From NCBI GenBank assembly GCA_903862935.1, contig CAIOZY010000041.1, forward strand, positions 53,176 to 117,175: DNA of 64,000 nt. The letters are read 5' to 3'. The translations under genes and the position numbers were made by a program. This DNA comes from an uncultured Opitutaceae bacterium. Lineage in GTDB: Bacteria > Verrucomicrobiota > Verrucomicrobiia > Opitutales > Opitutaceae. Each line of letters opens with the position of its first letter. The stretch's first letter is position 1. Positions 47,028-57,343 of the stretch are shown here, in pieces. Below the pieces are notes generated by a model. The model saw only the letters and a program-made list of their open reading frames with translations. It was not told the DNA's origin and searched no databases.

Positions 47028-47719
47028 GGCGCGTGGGCTGGGGGAGCGGGAGGGGAGAGGAGCGGCCGGAGCGCCCGCCAGACGGTCTCGGCCACGGCGG
47101 CGTGGCCCGCCGCGTTCGGGTGGATACCGTCGGCCTGGTTCAGCTCCGGCCGGCCGCCGACTCCCTCAAGCAGAAACGGGATCAGGCCCACGCGCTCCTC
47201 GCGTGCGACGTCGCCGAAGACGGACGCAAACTGCCGGGCGTAGTCTGCCCCCATGCTGTCGGGCATGAGCATCCCCGCGAGCACGATCCCGGCCCCGGGC
47301 CTGCGGGCCCGGATCCGGCCGATGATCCCGCGCAGGTTGGCAGCCGTTTCGGGCGGGGGCACCCCCCGCAGGCCGTCGTTGCCCCCTAGAGCGAGGACCA
47401 CCAGGTCGGCCGGCTGCCTCAAGACCCAGTCGATCCGCCTCAGCCCACCGGCGGTCGTTTCGCCGCTCAACCCGGCGTTGGAGACCCGCCAGGGGATCCC
47501 CGCTGCGGCGATTCTCTTGGCGACGAGGGCCGGGTAGGCCTGCTCGGCCGGGTCCGCGAGCCCGTAGCCCGCCGTGATGCTGTCCCCGAAGAAGACGACC
47601 GTGCGGGGGCCCTCGGCCCGGAGCGGGATGCCCAGCAGCACGAGGACCGCCGCCCCCAGGCATGCAAATCGCGCTTTGCGGTTCGGCCGCAAATGGGTCC
47701 AAATAATCCTGTTTGCCAT
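47024..47719 (-). CDS. tesA: SGNH-family arylesterase / lysophospholipase, TesA-like
   Basis: Exported SGNH hydrolase, 231 residues. Block I with the nucleophile is FFGDSITAGYGL, block III is LGGNDGLRG and block V with the Asp-His pair is DGIHPNAAGH, so all catalytic residues are present. A signal anchor precedes it (ARFACLGAAVLVLLGIPLRA). In Escherichia coli tesA is next to ybbA and ybbP, and here a ybbP-like gene is divergent. A start at 47740 would add seven residues. Confidence 0.9.
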   Translation of the reverse strand: MANRIIWTHLRPNRKARFACLGAAVLVLLGIPLRAEGPRTVVFFGDSITAGYGLADPAEQAYPALVAKRIAAAGIPWRVSNAGLSGETTAGGLRRIDWVLRQPADLVVLALGGNDGLRGVPPPETAANLRGIIGRIRARRPGAGIVLAGMLMPDSMGADYARQFASVFGDVAREERVGLIPFLLEGVGGRPELNQADGIHPNAAGHAAVAETVWRALRPLLSPPAPPAHAP

Positions 47720-47791
47720 GACGCCCACGACTTCCGCCATCAGTACGAGAACCTGCCCGAAAGTCGAGCAGCGGGCCGGGAGGCCGGGCCC

Positions 47792-50329
47792 GTGAGGTTC
47801 GTCCTGAGGATGGCTTGGCGCGACTCGCGCGCCTCCCGCCGGCGCCTGGTGCTGTTCTCGCTGTCGATAGTCCTGGGGATCGCGGCCCTGGTGGCCCTCG
47901 GTTCCTTCAGCTCGAGCCTCGCCGTGTCGGTTCGGGCGCAGGCGAAGGGGCTGCTGGGGGCGGATCTGGTTGTCACGACAAGGTCGGCTCCGTCCGCGGC
48001 GCTGCAGGCGGCGCTGGGCGGGCTGGGCGGGCAAGTGGCCCGCGAGGTTTCGTTTTCGTCCATGATGGTCTTCCCGGGGTCGGGCGGGGCGACCCGTCTG
48101 GTGCGGGTGCGCGCGATGGAGGGTGACTTTCCCTTTTACGGGGACTTTGTCACGGAGCCCGCCGGCGCCGCGGCGCGGCTGCACTCGGCCGGATCCGAGC
48201 CCGTTGCGGTCCTGGATGAGACCCTCATGGCCCAGTTTGGCGTTGCGGTGGGCGGTCGGGTCAGGCTTGGCCGGTCTGACTTCACGGTGATCGGCGCTCT
48301 CAGGAAGATCTCCGGCGAGTCGCTCGCAGTGACCATGCTTGCGCCCCGGGCGCTGGTGCCGCTCGCGGCGATGGGCCAGGCCGGGCTAGCCGACGGCCGC
48401 AGCCTCTCGTTTCACCGGCTGGCCCTCAAGTTGCCCGCGGGCAGCGACCCGGCGGCGGTCGCCCGGGACCTCAAGGAGAGGTTCAGGACCGAGCACCCGT
48501 CGGTCGACACGGTGGAGGCCCGCGAGCGCGAGCTCGGCCGGACCCTCGAAAACGTCGACTCGTTCCTGAGCCTGGTCGGGTTCGTGGCGCTGCTTCTCGG
48601 GGCGATCGGGGTCGCCAGCGCCGTCCATGTCTACGTCCGCCAGAAAGTGGCCACGGTCGCTATCCTGCGGTGCCTCGGCGCTAGCGCCCGCCAAAGCTTC
48701 GGGGTTTACCTGGTCCAGGGCTGCGCCCTTGGCGCCCTCGGCTCGGTTCTCGGCGCCGCAGCCGGCGTGGCCGTCCAGCTTGCACTGCCGTCCCTCTTCG
48801 GGTCGCTGATCACGTTTCCCGTGGATTTTGCGGTCGACGGTGCGGCGGTCGCCCGGGGCATGGCGGCGGGATTTTCGATCAGTGTTTTGTTCACGCTCCT
48901 GCCGCTGCTGGCGGTCAGGCGGATCTCCCCCCTCGGGGCCCTGAGGGTCGCCGCAGCGGAGCCAGCCGGCGGCCCGGACCCGTGGACCTACGCCCTGGCC
49001 GGGCTGATCGCGGCGGCCGTGACGGGCTTCTCGGTCTGGCAGACCCGCAGCTTCCGCGTGGGCCTTGGGTTCGCGGGCTTCCTTGCGCTGAGCCTGGGGG
49101 TCTTGGCGGGACTGGCCCGGCTGACCGTATGGGCGGCGCGGAGTTGGGCCCCGAAGAGCCTTCCCTATGCCGCCCGCCAGGGCATCGCCAACCTGCACCG
49201 CCCGCACAACCGCACGGTGCTCCTGACCCTGACCCTGGGGATGGGGGCGTTCCTGATGCTCACTCTCTACCTCTCTCGGACCTCGCTTTTGAGGGAGCTC
49301 GAGGGCGTCGGGGGGGCGAGCCGGCCAAACCTATTGTTCTTCGACATCCAGTCCGACCAGATCGGCCCTCTGGACCGCCTGCTCGAGCAGAGCGGGGCCC
49401 CCGTCGCCGAGCAGGCGCCCATCGTGACGATGAAGATCTCCGCCGTGAGGGGAAAGGGCGTTGAGGAAATGATGGCGGAGAAGGCCGGGCGGATCCCCGC
49501 TTGGACCCTGCGGCGTGAGTACCGCTCGACCTTCCGGGGAGCGCTCGCCGGCACGGAGTCGCTCGTGGCAGGGGAGTTCGTCGGGAGGGTGAAGCCGGGT
49601 ACCGCGGTCGTGCCGATCACGGTGGAGCAGGGCCTCGCCCAGGACATGCAGCTCAAACTCGGCGACTCGATCGACTGGGATGTGCAGGGCGTGCCGTTCA
49701 GGACCCGGGTTGCCGGGATCCGCAAGGTGGAGTGGCGCCGGTTCGAGCCCAATTTCTTTGTCGTATTCCCGCAAGGCGTCCTTGAGGACGCGCCGCAGAC
49801 CTACGTGGTGGCCGTCCGCGCGGACGGGCCCGCCGCCTCGGCCGCCCTCCAGCGGGCCGCCGTCGGGGCCTTCCCGAACCTGACGGCCATCGACCTGGCC
49901 CTGGTCATGCAGACCGTGGACGGGATTGTCGGCAAGGTCGGTGCGGCGATCCGGTTCATGGCGCTTTTCACGGTGGGCACAGGCCTGGTCGTCCTCGCTG
50001 GCTCGGTTTTCAACGGGCGCTACCAGCGCCAGCGGGAGACGGTGCTCCTGAGGACCCTGGGCGCCACGCGGCGCCAGATCGGACTCATCCGCACCGTGGA
50101 GCATGCGGTCCTGGGCGGGTCGGGCGCCCTGGTGGGCTCTGCCTTGGCGCTCGGGGCCAACGCCTTGCTTTCCCGGTTGGTCTTCCACATTCCTGCCGCG
50201 TTTCCGGCCCTGGCTGTGGCCTCGACCGTGGTCCTTCTCGCCGCCCTCTGCATCGCGACGGGCTGGATCGCCGACCGCGGCCTGCTCTCGCGCACCCCGC
50301 TTGAGGGATTGCGCCAGGAAGGCCTCTAG
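47792..50329 (+). CDS. YbbP-like ABC transporter permease (FtsX family)
   Basis: An 845-residue inner-membrane protein with FtsX-domain pairs, like YbbP of the ybbA-ybbP-tesA locus. It begins [20 protein letters not shown] and has a large extracytoplasmic domain, then [20 protein letters not shown] and [19 protein letters not shown] as FtsX-type coupling helices. Such permeases need an ATPase such as YbbA, and none is adjacent. The GTG at 47792 has a GGGAGG-like ribosome binding site. An ATG at 47810 is an alternative start. Confidence 0.85.
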   Translation: MRFVLRMAWRDSRASRRRLVLFSLSIVLGIAALVALGSFSSSLAVSVRAQAKGLLGADLVVTTRSAPSAALQAALGGLGGQVAREVSFSSMMVFPGSGGATRLVRVRAMEGDFPFYGDFVTEPAGAAARLHSAGSEPVAVLDETLMAQFGVAVGGRVRLGRSDFTVIGALRKISGESLAVTMLAPRALVPLAAMGQAGLADGRSLSFHRLALKLPAGSDPAAVARDLKERFRTEHPSVDTVEARERELGRTLENVDSFLSLVGFVALLLGAIGVASAVHVYVRQKVATVAILRCLGASARQSFGVYLVQGCALGALGSVLGAAAGVAVQLALPSLFGSLITFPVDFAVDGAAVARGMAAGFSISVLFTLLPLLAVRRISPLGALRVAAAEPAGGPDPWTYALAGLIAAAVTGFSVWQTRSFRVGLGFAGFLALSLGVLAGLARLTVWAARSWAPKSLPYAARQGIANLHRPHNRTVLLTLTLGMGAFLMLTLYLSRTSLLRELEGVGGASRPNLLFFDIQSDQIGPLDRLLEQSGAPVAEQAPIVTMKISAVRGKGVEEMMAEKAGRIPAWTLRREYRSTFRGALAGTESLVAGEFVGRVKPGTAVVPITVEQGLAQDMQLKLGDSIDWDVQGVPFRTRVAGIRKVEWRRFEPNFFVVFPQGVLEDAPQTYVVAVRADGPAASAALQRAAVGAFPNLTAIDLALVMQTVDGIVGKVGAAIRFMALFTVGTGLVVLAGSVFNGRYQRQRETVLLRTLGATRRQIGLIRTVEHAVLGGSGALVGSALALGANALLSRLVFHIPAAFPALAVASTVVLLAALCIATGWIADRGLLSRTPLEGLRQEGL

Positions 50330-50345
50330 CCTATCGTTTTCCCCA

Positions 50346-51080
50346 ATGCGTGCCCTGGGAATCGACATCGGAGGATCCGCTCTCAAGGGAGCCCCCGTGG
50401 ACACCGCGACGGGGCAGTTCCTCGAGGAGCGCTACCGCATCCCCACGCCCGAGAATCTCACGCCGGCTGAGATGGCCTCAGCCGTAGCCGAAATCACCCG
50501 GCACTTCCGCTGGCGCGGGAGGATCGGGGTCGGGTTTCCCGGGGTGATCCATGGATCCCGAACGATGACGTCGGCCAACCTGCATCCCGGATTCATCGAC
50601 TTTGACGCAGGCAAGCTCTTCTCGAAGGCGGCGGGCCGGCCCGTGGCGCTGATCAACGATGCGGCGGCCGCGGCGCTTGCCGAGATGAAGTTTGGGATGG
50701 GCCGGAGATTCGAGGGCAAGGTGCTGCTGCTGACCTTGGGCACGGGAGTGGGCACCGCACTGGCTTACCGGGGGGTGGTCTTCGGCTGCGAACTCGGCCA
50801 CCTGCCGTTCCACGGTCAAGACGCCGAGAAGCGGGTGGCCGCCTCGATAAGGAAGAAGAAGGACCTGTCCTGGAAGCAGTGGGGTGAAAATCTGGGAGAG
50901 TACGTGGCGGTCCTAGAGCGACTCCTGTGGCCCGAATTGATCATCATCGGGGGAGGGGTTAGCGCGAAGCACCGGAAATTCTTTAAGTATTTGCAGCCCA
51001 AGGCAAAGATGGTTCCCGCCGGGTTCCTAAACGGAGCCGGGATCGTAGGGGCCGCCCTCTGGGCCGCGGGAGAAGGCTGA
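50346..51080 (+). CDS. ppgK: Polyphosphate glucokinase
   Basis: ROK-family kinase that phosphorylates glucose with polyphosphate and often ATP; 244 residues. Phosphate loops are [16 protein letters not shown] and [12 protein letters not shown], and the sugar-binding motif is ELGHLPFHG. The segment [20 protein letters not shown] matches polyphosphate-dependent members. It follows the permease gene after 16 bases and is ended by a terminator at about 51092. Confidence 0.92.
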   Translation: MRALGIDIGGSALKGAPVDTATGQFLEERYRIPTPENLTPAEMASAVAEITRHFRWRGRIGVGFPGVIHGSRTMTSANLHPGFIDFDAGKLFSKAAGRPVALINDAAAAALAEMKFGMGRRFEGKVLLLTLGTGVGTALAYRGVVFGCELGHLPFHGQDAEKRVAASIRKKKDLSWKQWGENLGEYVAVLERLLWPELIIIGGGVSAKHRKFFKYLQPKAKMVPAGFLNGAGIVGAALWAAGEG

Positions 51081-51089
51081 TCCCCATCA

Positions 51090-51111
51090 AGACGCCAATT
51101 CCTGGCGTTTT
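51090..51111 (+). terminator. Intrinsic terminator after ppgK
   Basis: ACGCCA (51092-51097) pairs with TGGCGT (51103-51108) across a five-base loop, and TTTT ends at 51111. Extra flanking pairs (AAG with TTT) lengthen the stem. It lies 11 bases after the ppgK stop and separates it from the macA-like operon. Confidence 0.7.
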
Positions 51112-51189
51112 GTGGAGGCTAGATAGGCACTTTTTACGTTTTGCGTGTAACTTTTTAACCCGGACCGTGTAATCCCTAAGACTTTCCCC

Positions 51190-52587
51190 ATGAACCCTGC
51201 CGCTTCCGCGCCCGTCCCGGGTGCCTCCTTGCCCAAGAAGAAGTCCAAGTTGAAGAAACGCCTGCTGATCGGGGCCGTCGTGCTCGTCGCGGTGCTTGTC
51301 GGCGTGTCTTGGTACAAGTCCAAGCACAAGGTGAAGGACTATGCGGTCACGACGGAGAAGGCGGTCGTGCGCACCGTGACCCAGACCGTCACCGCCACCG
51401 GGAAGATCCAGCCCGAGATCGAGGTGAAGATCTCGCCCGAGGTCTACGGGGAGATCACCCAGATGCCGTTTCGGGAGGGCGCCCACGTCAAGAAGGGCGA
51501 GCTGATCGTCAAAATCAAGCCCGACCTCTACCAGGCGCAGGTCGACCAGCAGACCGCCGCGGTCGCCTCTGCCCGCGCCGCCGCCACGACCGCCCAGGCC
51601 AAGGTCGAGAAGGCCCAGTCGGACATGAAGCAGTACGAGGACCTCTACCGCCGCAAGCTCGTCTCCGACGCCGACTACATCACGTACAAGACCAACCTGG
51701 ACGCGGCCCGCGCCGAGCACCAGTCGGCCCTGTCCAACGTGGAGCAGGCCGAGGGGCTGTTGAGCCAGGCCCGCGACGCCCTGTCGAAGACCGTCATCTA
51801 CGCGCCGATGGACGGGACCGTCAGCTCCCGCACGAGCGAGGTCGGAGAGCGCGTGGTCGCAACCGGGCAGTTCACGGGCACCGAGATCATGCGGGTCGCC
51901 GACCTGGGCAGCATGGAGGTTCAGGTGGACGTCAACGAAAACGACGTGCCCAACGTCAAGGTGGGCGACCACGCCCTGATCAGCATCGACGCCTACCCGG
52001 ACCGCAAGTTCAACGGGATCGTCCGCGAGATCGGAAGCTCGGCCAAGAACTCGGGAGCGAGCGGCTCAGGCGCCTCCACCCAGGCCTCCGCGTCGTCGAC
52101 CCAGGAGGTCACCAACTTCCTCGTCAAAATCCGCGTCGCCGACCGCGACGTACAGCTCAAGCCTGGCATGAGCGCCACGGCCGACATCGAGACCAAGACC
52201 GTCCCGAACGTGGTCGTTGTGCCGATCCAGAGCGTGACGGTGCGCGGCGAGGGCGGACTCACCGCCGACGCCATGCAGAAAAAGGAGGCCAAGCAGTCTC
52301 AGGAGCGGTCCGGAAACGAGCTCTCAGTCGAGTCCGAGAAGGACGCGGCCCGCAGGGCGCACGAGACCCTGCAGCGCGTTGTCTTCATTCGGACCGACAA
52401 GACCGTCAAGATGCAGCCCGTCGAGACCGGAATCGCCGACAACACCTGGATCGAGATCAAGAGCGGCGTTAAGGCCGGGGACGAGGTCGTGTCAGGGACG
52501 TACGCCGCGATCAGCCGCAAGCTGAAGGACGGCGCCGTGGTCCACATCGAGCCGCCCAAGCCGGAGAAGGACGACGACGAGAATTGA
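51190..52587 (+). CDS. macA: MacA-like periplasmic adaptor (HlyD family)
   Basis: Membrane-fusion protein that links an inner-membrane ABC exporter to an outer-membrane duct, 465 residues. A Lys-rich start ([12 protein letters not shown]) is followed by one membrane anchor, then the barrel-sandwich half [20 protein letters not shown] and the helical hairpin [20 protein letters not shown]. The beta-barrel and Ser/Ala-rich insertion ([18 protein letters not shown]) follow. First gene of the macA-macB-permease operon. No TolC gene is adjacent. Confidence 0.88.
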   Translation: MNPAASAPVPGASLPKKKSKLKKRLLIGAVVLVAVLVGVSWYKSKHKVKDYAVTTEKAVVRTVTQTVTATGKIQPEIEVKISPEVYGEITQMPFREGAHVKKGELIVKIKPDLYQAQVDQQTAAVASARAAATTAQAKVEKAQSDMKQYEDLYRRKLVSDADYITYKTNLDAARAEHQSALSNVEQAEGLLSQARDALSKTVIYAPMDGTVSSRTSEVGERVVATGQFTGTEIMRVADLGSMEVQVDVNENDVPNVKVGDHALISIDAYPDRKFNGIVREIGSSAKNSGASGSGASTQASASSTQEVTNFLVKIRVADRDVQLKPGMSATADIETKTVPNVVVVPIQSVTVRGEGGLTADAMQKKEAKQSQERSGNELSVESEKDAARRAHETLQRVVFIRTDKTVKMQPVETGIADNTWIEIKSGVKAGDEVVSGTYAAISRKLKDGAVVHIEPPKPEKDDDEN

Positions 52588-52603
52588 TAGCCGGCCGCCC
52601 CCG

Positions 52604-53338
52604 ATGATCCCTCCCGCCGCCCCATCCCCTGCCTCCCGAGTCACGCGCACTCCCGGGCCGCTCGTGATCGACATCGAGGACGTGGTGAAGCTCTACCCCA
52701 TGGGGGCAGAGACGATCCACGCGCTGCGCGGAGTCTCGCTCAAGATCCGCCGCAACGAGTACCTCGCCATTATGGGGCCATCGGGCTCGGGCAAGTCCAC
52801 CCTGATGAACATGCTCGGGTGCCTGGACACCCCGACCACCGGCCGCTACGAGTTCAACGGCCGCAACGTCGCCGCGATGGATGACGACGAGCTTGCCGAC
52901 ATCCGAAACCGCGAGATCGGCTTCGTCTTCCAGACCTTCAACCTGCTCCCCCGTTCGAATGCCCTGCGCAACGTCGAGTTGCCGCTCGTCTACAGCGGGA
53001 TGGCCCCTGAGGAGCGCGAGGACCGGGCGCGGGAGGCCCTCGAGGCCGTCGGGCTCGGCAACCGGATGCACCACAAGCCCAACGAACTCTCCGGCGGGCA
53101 GCGCCAGCGCGTCGCGATCGCGCGGGCCCTGGTGAACCGGCCCTCGATCATCCTCGCCGACGAGCCGACCGGAAATCTCGACTCCCAGACAGGCACGGAG
53201 ATCATGGCGCTGTTCAACGATCTGTACGAACGGGGGAACACGATCATCGTAGTCACCCATGAGGAAGACATCGCCCGCCACGCGCGGCGGATCGTCCGCC
53301 TGCGCGACGGGTTGCTCGACCGAGATGAGGTCCAGTGA
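52604..53338 (+). CDS. macB: MacB-like ABC transporter ATPase
   Basis: ATP-binding subunit of a MacB-type exporter, 244 residues. Walker A is GPSGSGKST, the signature LSGGQRQR, Walker [12 protein letters not shown]. In MacB proper the ATPase is fused to the permease; here it is a separate protein, as in LolD. Two FtsX-family permease genes follow. It overlaps the next gene by four bases. Confidence 0.9.
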   Translation: MIPPAAPSPASRVTRTPGPLVIDIEDVVKLYPMGAETIHALRGVSLKIRRNEYLAIMGPSGSGKSTLMNMLGCLDTPTTGRYEFNGRNVAAMDDDELADIRNREIGFVFQTFNLLPRSNALRNVELPLVYSGMAPEEREDRAREALEAVGLGNRMHHKPNELSGGQRQRVAIARALVNRPSIILADEPTGNLDSQTGTEIMALFNDLYERGNTIIVVTHEEDIARHARRIVRLRDGLLDRDEVQ

Positions 53339-54594
53339 GCACGCACCGGCTACTCTACGAAGCGAACGAGTCGTGGCGGATCGCAGCGGCCCAGATCCGG
53401 GCGCACAAGCTGCGCTCCCTCCTGACGGCCCTCGGGGTGATCATCGGAATCGTCGCCGTGACCCTCATGGGGACCGCGATCCGCGGCATGGACATCAGTT
53501 TCGAGAACAACCTGGCCATGCTGGGCGACGACATCCTCTACGTGCAGAAATGGCCCTGGCACAATGTCGAGGACTGGTGGAACTACGCCAACAGGCCTCC
53601 GATCCGTCCGGAGGACGCCGACTCCCTCAACCGCGTCATCGCCTCGACCCCCAACTCGCTCCTCGAGGTCGCGGTCCCCGTCTGTGCCCGATCTGCGACC
53701 CTCAAGGCGGGCGACGCCCAGGTGAACGGGATCTACACGTTTGGGACCTCCGGCGACTACTCCCGGATCCTTGCGGTCGACTTCAGGGAGGGCCGGCTTT
53801 TCACGGGCCCGGAGGCCGACGCCGGCCGCCAGGTCTGCGTGCTGGGGTGCGATGTTGCCGACGCCCTTTTCCCGGGGCGCCCCGCCTTGGACCAGACCGT
53901 CCTCATCCAGGGGCAGCCCTTCCGCGTGGTGGGGGTTCTCGTGAGGCAGGGCTCCTTCCTGGGGCTTTTCAGCTTCGACAACCAAGTGCTCATGCCGCTC
54001 GGCGCCTTCAAGAAGTACTTTGGGGTCCACAGCACGCAGGCCGAGGTCCGGGTGAAGGTTAAGGACAAGACCCGGCTCGAGGAGGCCAAGGAGGAGCTCA
54101 CGGGGGCTATGCGCCGCGTGCGCGCGCTCCTGCCCGGCCAGCGCGACAACTTCACGATCAACGAGCAGCAGGCCTTCAAGGAACAGCTGGATCCGGTCAA
54201 GCAGGGGATCGCCCTGGCGGGCCTGTTCATCACGGGACTGGCCCTGTTCGTCGGGGCGATCGGGATCATGAACATCACCTTCGTGAGCGTGCGCGAGCGA
54301 ACGCGCGAGATCGGTACGCGCAAGGCCCTCGGGGCCCGCCGCAAGACGATTCTCCTGCAGTTCCTGATCGAGTCGGTCTCGATCTCGCTCATCGGCGGGG
54401 TCGCCGGGGTCTTGCTCACCGTCTCGCTGTGCCTGGGGGTACGTGCCGCCCTGCCCAGCCTTCCGATCGAGCTCTCGCCGGCCTTGATCGTGATCGGGCT
54501 CTTTGTTGCCGTGGGGACCGGGATCGCCGCCGGGTTCGCGCCGGCCTGGTCTGCCTCGAGGCTCAATCCCGTGGAGGCGCTCCGCTACGAATGA
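53335..54594 (+). CDS. MacB-like ABC transporter permease 1
   Basis: FtsX/MacB-type permease, 419 residues. It has an N-terminal helix at [20 protein letters not shown], a periplasmic MacB_PCD domain and a C-terminal FtsX region with [20 protein letters not shown] and [20 protein letters not shown]. Starts at GTG overlapping the ATPase gene. With its paralogue it would form a heterodimeric permease. Confidence 0.9.
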   Translation: MSTHRLLYEANESWRIAAAQIRAHKLRSLLTALGVIIGIVAVTLMGTAIRGMDISFENNLAMLGDDILYVQKWPWHNVEDWWNYANRPPIRPEDADSLNRVIASTPNSLLEVAVPVCARSATLKAGDAQVNGIYTFGTSGDYSRILAVDFREGRLFTGPEADAGRQVCVLGCDVADALFPGRPALDQTVLIQGQPFRVVGVLVRQGSFLGLFSFDNQVLMPLGAFKKYFGVHSTQAEVRVKVKDKTRLEEAKEELTGAMRRVRALLPGQRDNFTINEQQAFKEQLDPVKQGIALAGLFITGLALFVGAIGIMNITFVSVRERTREIGTRKALGARRKTILLQFLIESVSISLIGGVAGVLLTVSLCLGVRAALPSLPIELSPALIVIGLFVAVGTGIAAGFAPAWSASRLNPVEALRYE

Positions 54595-55853
54595 AACGCC
54601 TGGGCAGAGAGATCGTCCGGATGTCGCTCACCTCGCTGGGGGTGCACAAGCTGCGCACCTTCCTCACCGTTAGCGGGATCACGATCGGGGTCTTCTCCGT
54701 GATCGGGGTCATGACCGCGGTCTCCGCCGTCCGGGGGTCAATCGAGACGGGGCTTTCCTTCCTCGGGGCCAACATCTTCCAGTTCGCGAAGTACCCCAAC
54801 ATCCAAATCGGAGGGATGGACGAGGCCGAACTCGCCAAGCGCCGGGACATAACGCTCGTCCAGGCCCAGCGCTATGCAAAGCTCATGGAGGGCACGGCCG
54901 ACGTGATTTGCATGAAGGCCTTCTACGGCCGGACTGGAGGGGACAGCTTCCAGGGCGCCCAGGTCGTCTACCAGGGCCGCAAGACCCCCCCGGGAATGAC
55001 CTACGTCGGCACCAACGAGTATTTTCTGACGGCCAACCAGTACGCGATCGATCTGGGGCGCAACTTCACAGCGGCGGACGTGGAACTCGCGCGTCCCGTG
55101 GTCATCATCGGCCACGACATCGCCAAAAAGTTGTTCCCCTCCGAGAACCCGCTCGACAAGAAGATCCGGGTCAACGGGCACGTCTACATGGTGATCGGGA
55201 CCTTTGTCTCCAAGGGCACCGGTTTTGGCGGCGACCAGGACGACATCCTGACGGTGCCGATCACCCGGTTCTTCACCGACAACGGGATCCAGGGCTACAC
55301 GGTCAACATCGCGACCCAGGCGCCCTCGGCCACGACCTACAACGACGTCATGGAGAAGGGAGTGACCGCGATGCGGATCGTCCGTGGCCTGAGGCCCACG
55401 GATGCGGACGATTTCGCCCTGTACTCGAACGACTCGCTCCTGGCGGCCTTCGGGAAGATCGCCGACAGCGTCCGCGCAGGGGCGTTCGTGATCAGCGCGA
55501 TCGCGCTCCTGGCCGCAGGGGTGGGGATCATGAACATCATGCTCGTCAGCGTTACCGAGCGCACCAAGGAGATCGGAGTGCGCAAATCGCTCGGGGCGCG
55601 CAAGGCGCACATTCTGGCGCAGTTTCTGATCGAGGCCGTGGCCATCTCGCTGATGGGCGGAGTTGCCGGCATCCTCCTCGGCGTTGCCGCGGGCGACGCC
55701 CTGGCCCTGGTGCTGAAAGCCTCGATCGTATTCCCTTGGGGCTGGGCGGCCGCGGGCATCGTCGTTTGCTCGGCGATCGGGGTCGGCTTCGGGTTCTATC
55801 CGGCCTGGCGCGCGGCCGCCCTCGACCCCATTGAGGCCCTGCGCTACGAGTGA
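54591..55853 (+). CDS. MacB-like ABC transporter permease 2
   Basis: Second FtsX/MacB-type permease, 420 residues, paralogous to permease 1. Features are VHKLRTFLTVSGITIGVFSV at the N-terminus, GVGIMNIMLVSVTERTKEIG and SLGARKAHILAQFLIEAVAI at the C-terminal FtsX region. It starts at ATG overlapping the stop of permease 1. The export substrate is unknown; it could be an antibiotic, peptide or lipoprotein. Confidence 0.9.
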   Translation: MKRLGREIVRMSLTSLGVHKLRTFLTVSGITIGVFSVIGVMTAVSAVRGSIETGLSFLGANIFQFAKYPNIQIGGMDEAELAKRRDITLVQAQRYAKLMEGTADVICMKAFYGRTGGDSFQGAQVVYQGRKTPPGMTYVGTNEYFLTANQYAIDLGRNFTAADVELARPVVIIGHDIAKKLFPSENPLDKKIRVNGHVYMVIGTFVSKGTGFGGDQDDILTVPITRFFTDNGIQGYTVNIATQAPSATTYNDVMEKGVTAMRIVRGLRPTDADDFALYSNDSLLAAFGKIADSVRAGAFVISAIALLAAGVGIMNIMLVSVTERTKEIGVRKSLGARKAHILAQFLIEAVAISLMGGVAGILLGVAAGDALALVLKASIVFPWGWAAAGIVVCSAIGVGFGFYPAWRAAALDPIEALRYE

Positions 55854-55856
55854 GGG

Positions 55857-57077
55857 CTAGCCCCTGCGGATCTCCGATCCCTGGAAGCGGATCTGGATCC
55901 GGTAGACCTTCTTGACGCGGCTCTTGATCAGGCCGGTCGCGGGATCGACCCGCTCGGGCACCTCGATCCGGTGGACGACCACCGTGGCGTGGTAGCCCCT
56001 CTCGGAAAAGACGTCGATCAGCATCGCCAGAGCGAGCGGCTCGTCGAGCATCGGATCCTCGGTGTTGACGAGCGAGGAGCCCGAAATCGCGTGCCGCAGG
56101 ACGATCGGCATCACCTTCTTTTCGATGAAGCTGACGATCCTCTCGAAAAGTTCGCCGTGCTCCAGCTCGTAGCCGTCCAGGCGCTTGACCAATTCCTGCC
56201 GGGCGTGAACGACGATCTCGCTCGCCAACGGTATCCGGCGGAGTCGGTCCACCGTGCGGGGGTCGAGTTCCAGGGTGCTCTGGTACTCGAGCTCGCGGAC
56301 GATGTTCTGCTCGACCTCGTGGATGGGCCCCTGGGCGCTGATGAAGTGGTAGTGGAAGATCTCCTTGAGTTCCTGCAGGGCGTCCCAGGTCTGCTCCTTG
56401 AAGACCCGATAGCGGCGCTGGGCGAGCTCGGGATCGAAGTCGGTTGGCCGCTCCTCGGCGAGTTGCCCGATGCCCGTGCGGCGCACCTCCTCGTTCAGGA
56501 GGCGCACCTGGCGGCCGCGGTGGAGCTGGCGCTCGACACTGGTCTTCTCGTCAACGAACAGCACCATGATGTGGATCGTGGGCTGGCGGAAATGGATCCC
56601 GAGCGTGGTCTGGTAGAACTCCCGCCGCAGCTGGTGCATCTGGTCGACGAGCATCTTCAGGCACTCGACCTGAACCTTGGTCCGGGGGAACCCGTCGAGG
56701 ATAACCCCGTCGCGGTACTCCGGGTGAAGCAATTCGCGATAAAGGAGCCTGACGACCTCCCGGTCGCCGACCATGCTGCCGGCGTCCTTCAGCCGCTTGG
56801 CGTCTGGGGAGTCCAGAAGGGCGCTGATCACGATCGGTTCGCAGGTGAGCCCCCGGGTCTTCGTGATGAAATTGGTGTTGGTTCCCTTGCCGGCGCCTGG
56901 GGCGCCTCCCAGCAGGATGATCTCCTTGGGAAAGCGCAGGTTCTCCCGACCAAAATCGGTCTCCAGGTCCCTCCAGACTTCCCCGAAGATGAGCTGGGCG
57001 TCCTTGATCTCAAGGTCGGTGATGCGGGGGACCGGCTCTGGGGTTGCCGGCTGGGATTTGGGGTCTGCGGGGGCCAT
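55857..57077 (-). CDS. Adenylate-kinase-like protein with long C-terminal extension
   Basis: A 406-residue protein. Residues about 50-260 match nucleoside monophosphate kinases: Walker A GGAPGAGKGTNTNFI, GVILDGFPRTKVQVECL, and a helical lid region FDPELAQRRYRVFKEQTWDA. The following 150 residues, ending YRIQIRFQGSEIRRG, are not part of known adenylate kinases and match no domain I can name. The usual enzyme is about 215 residues. It is divergent from the response regulator gene. Confidence 0.75.
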   Translation of the reverse strand: MAPADPKSQPATPEPVPRITDLEIKDAQLIFGEVWRDLETDFGRENLRFPKEIILLGGAPGAGKGTNTNFITKTRGLTCEPIVISALLDSPDAKRLKDAGSMVGDREVVRLLYRELLHPEYRDGVILDGFPRTKVQVECLKMLVDQMHQLRREFYQTTLGIHFRQPTIHIMVLFVDEKTSVERQLHRGRQVRLLNEEVRRTGIGQLAEERPTDFDPELAQRRYRVFKEQTWDALQELKEIFHYHFISAQGPIHEVEQNIVRELEYQSTLELDPRTVDRLRRIPLASEIVVHARQELVKRLDGYELEHGELFERIVSFIEKKVMPIVLRHAISGSSLVNTEDPMLDEPLALAMLIDVFSERGYHATVVVHRIEVPERVDPATGLIKSRVKKVYRIQIRFQGSEIRRG

Positions 57078-57242
57078 GGTCTTGATCCTGACGGTCCAGT
57101 CAGCCGAATGCCCGCGATTCGGCAAAAGAAAAATGATCAGGCGCTTAGGCGCGCAGAGGGAACCGCGGAGCCCGGGCGGGGTCTATAACAAGCGCAGTTC
57201 ATGCTGGGAAACCCGCGGAATTGCTAAGTTGAAGCTGGACCT

Positions 57243-57279
57243 GGCGGGGCCGCGATGAGCGGTCCCGCCTTGTTTTTCT
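57243..57279 (+). terminator. Orphan intrinsic terminator upstream of the response regulator
   Basis: GGCGGGGCCGC (57243-57253) pairs with GCGGTCCCGCC (57259-57269) with one G-T pair and a five-base loop, followed by TTGTTTTTC. It points rightward but there is no rightward gene before it, since both neighbours are divergent. It may end a small RNA made upstream or attenuate the response-regulator transcript. Confidence 0.7.
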
Positions 57280-57343
57280 CCGTGTTTGGCGTTTGCGGCC
57301 CCGACAAAACCCTGTGAATCCTAAAGCCGAGCAGATCCAAGCC

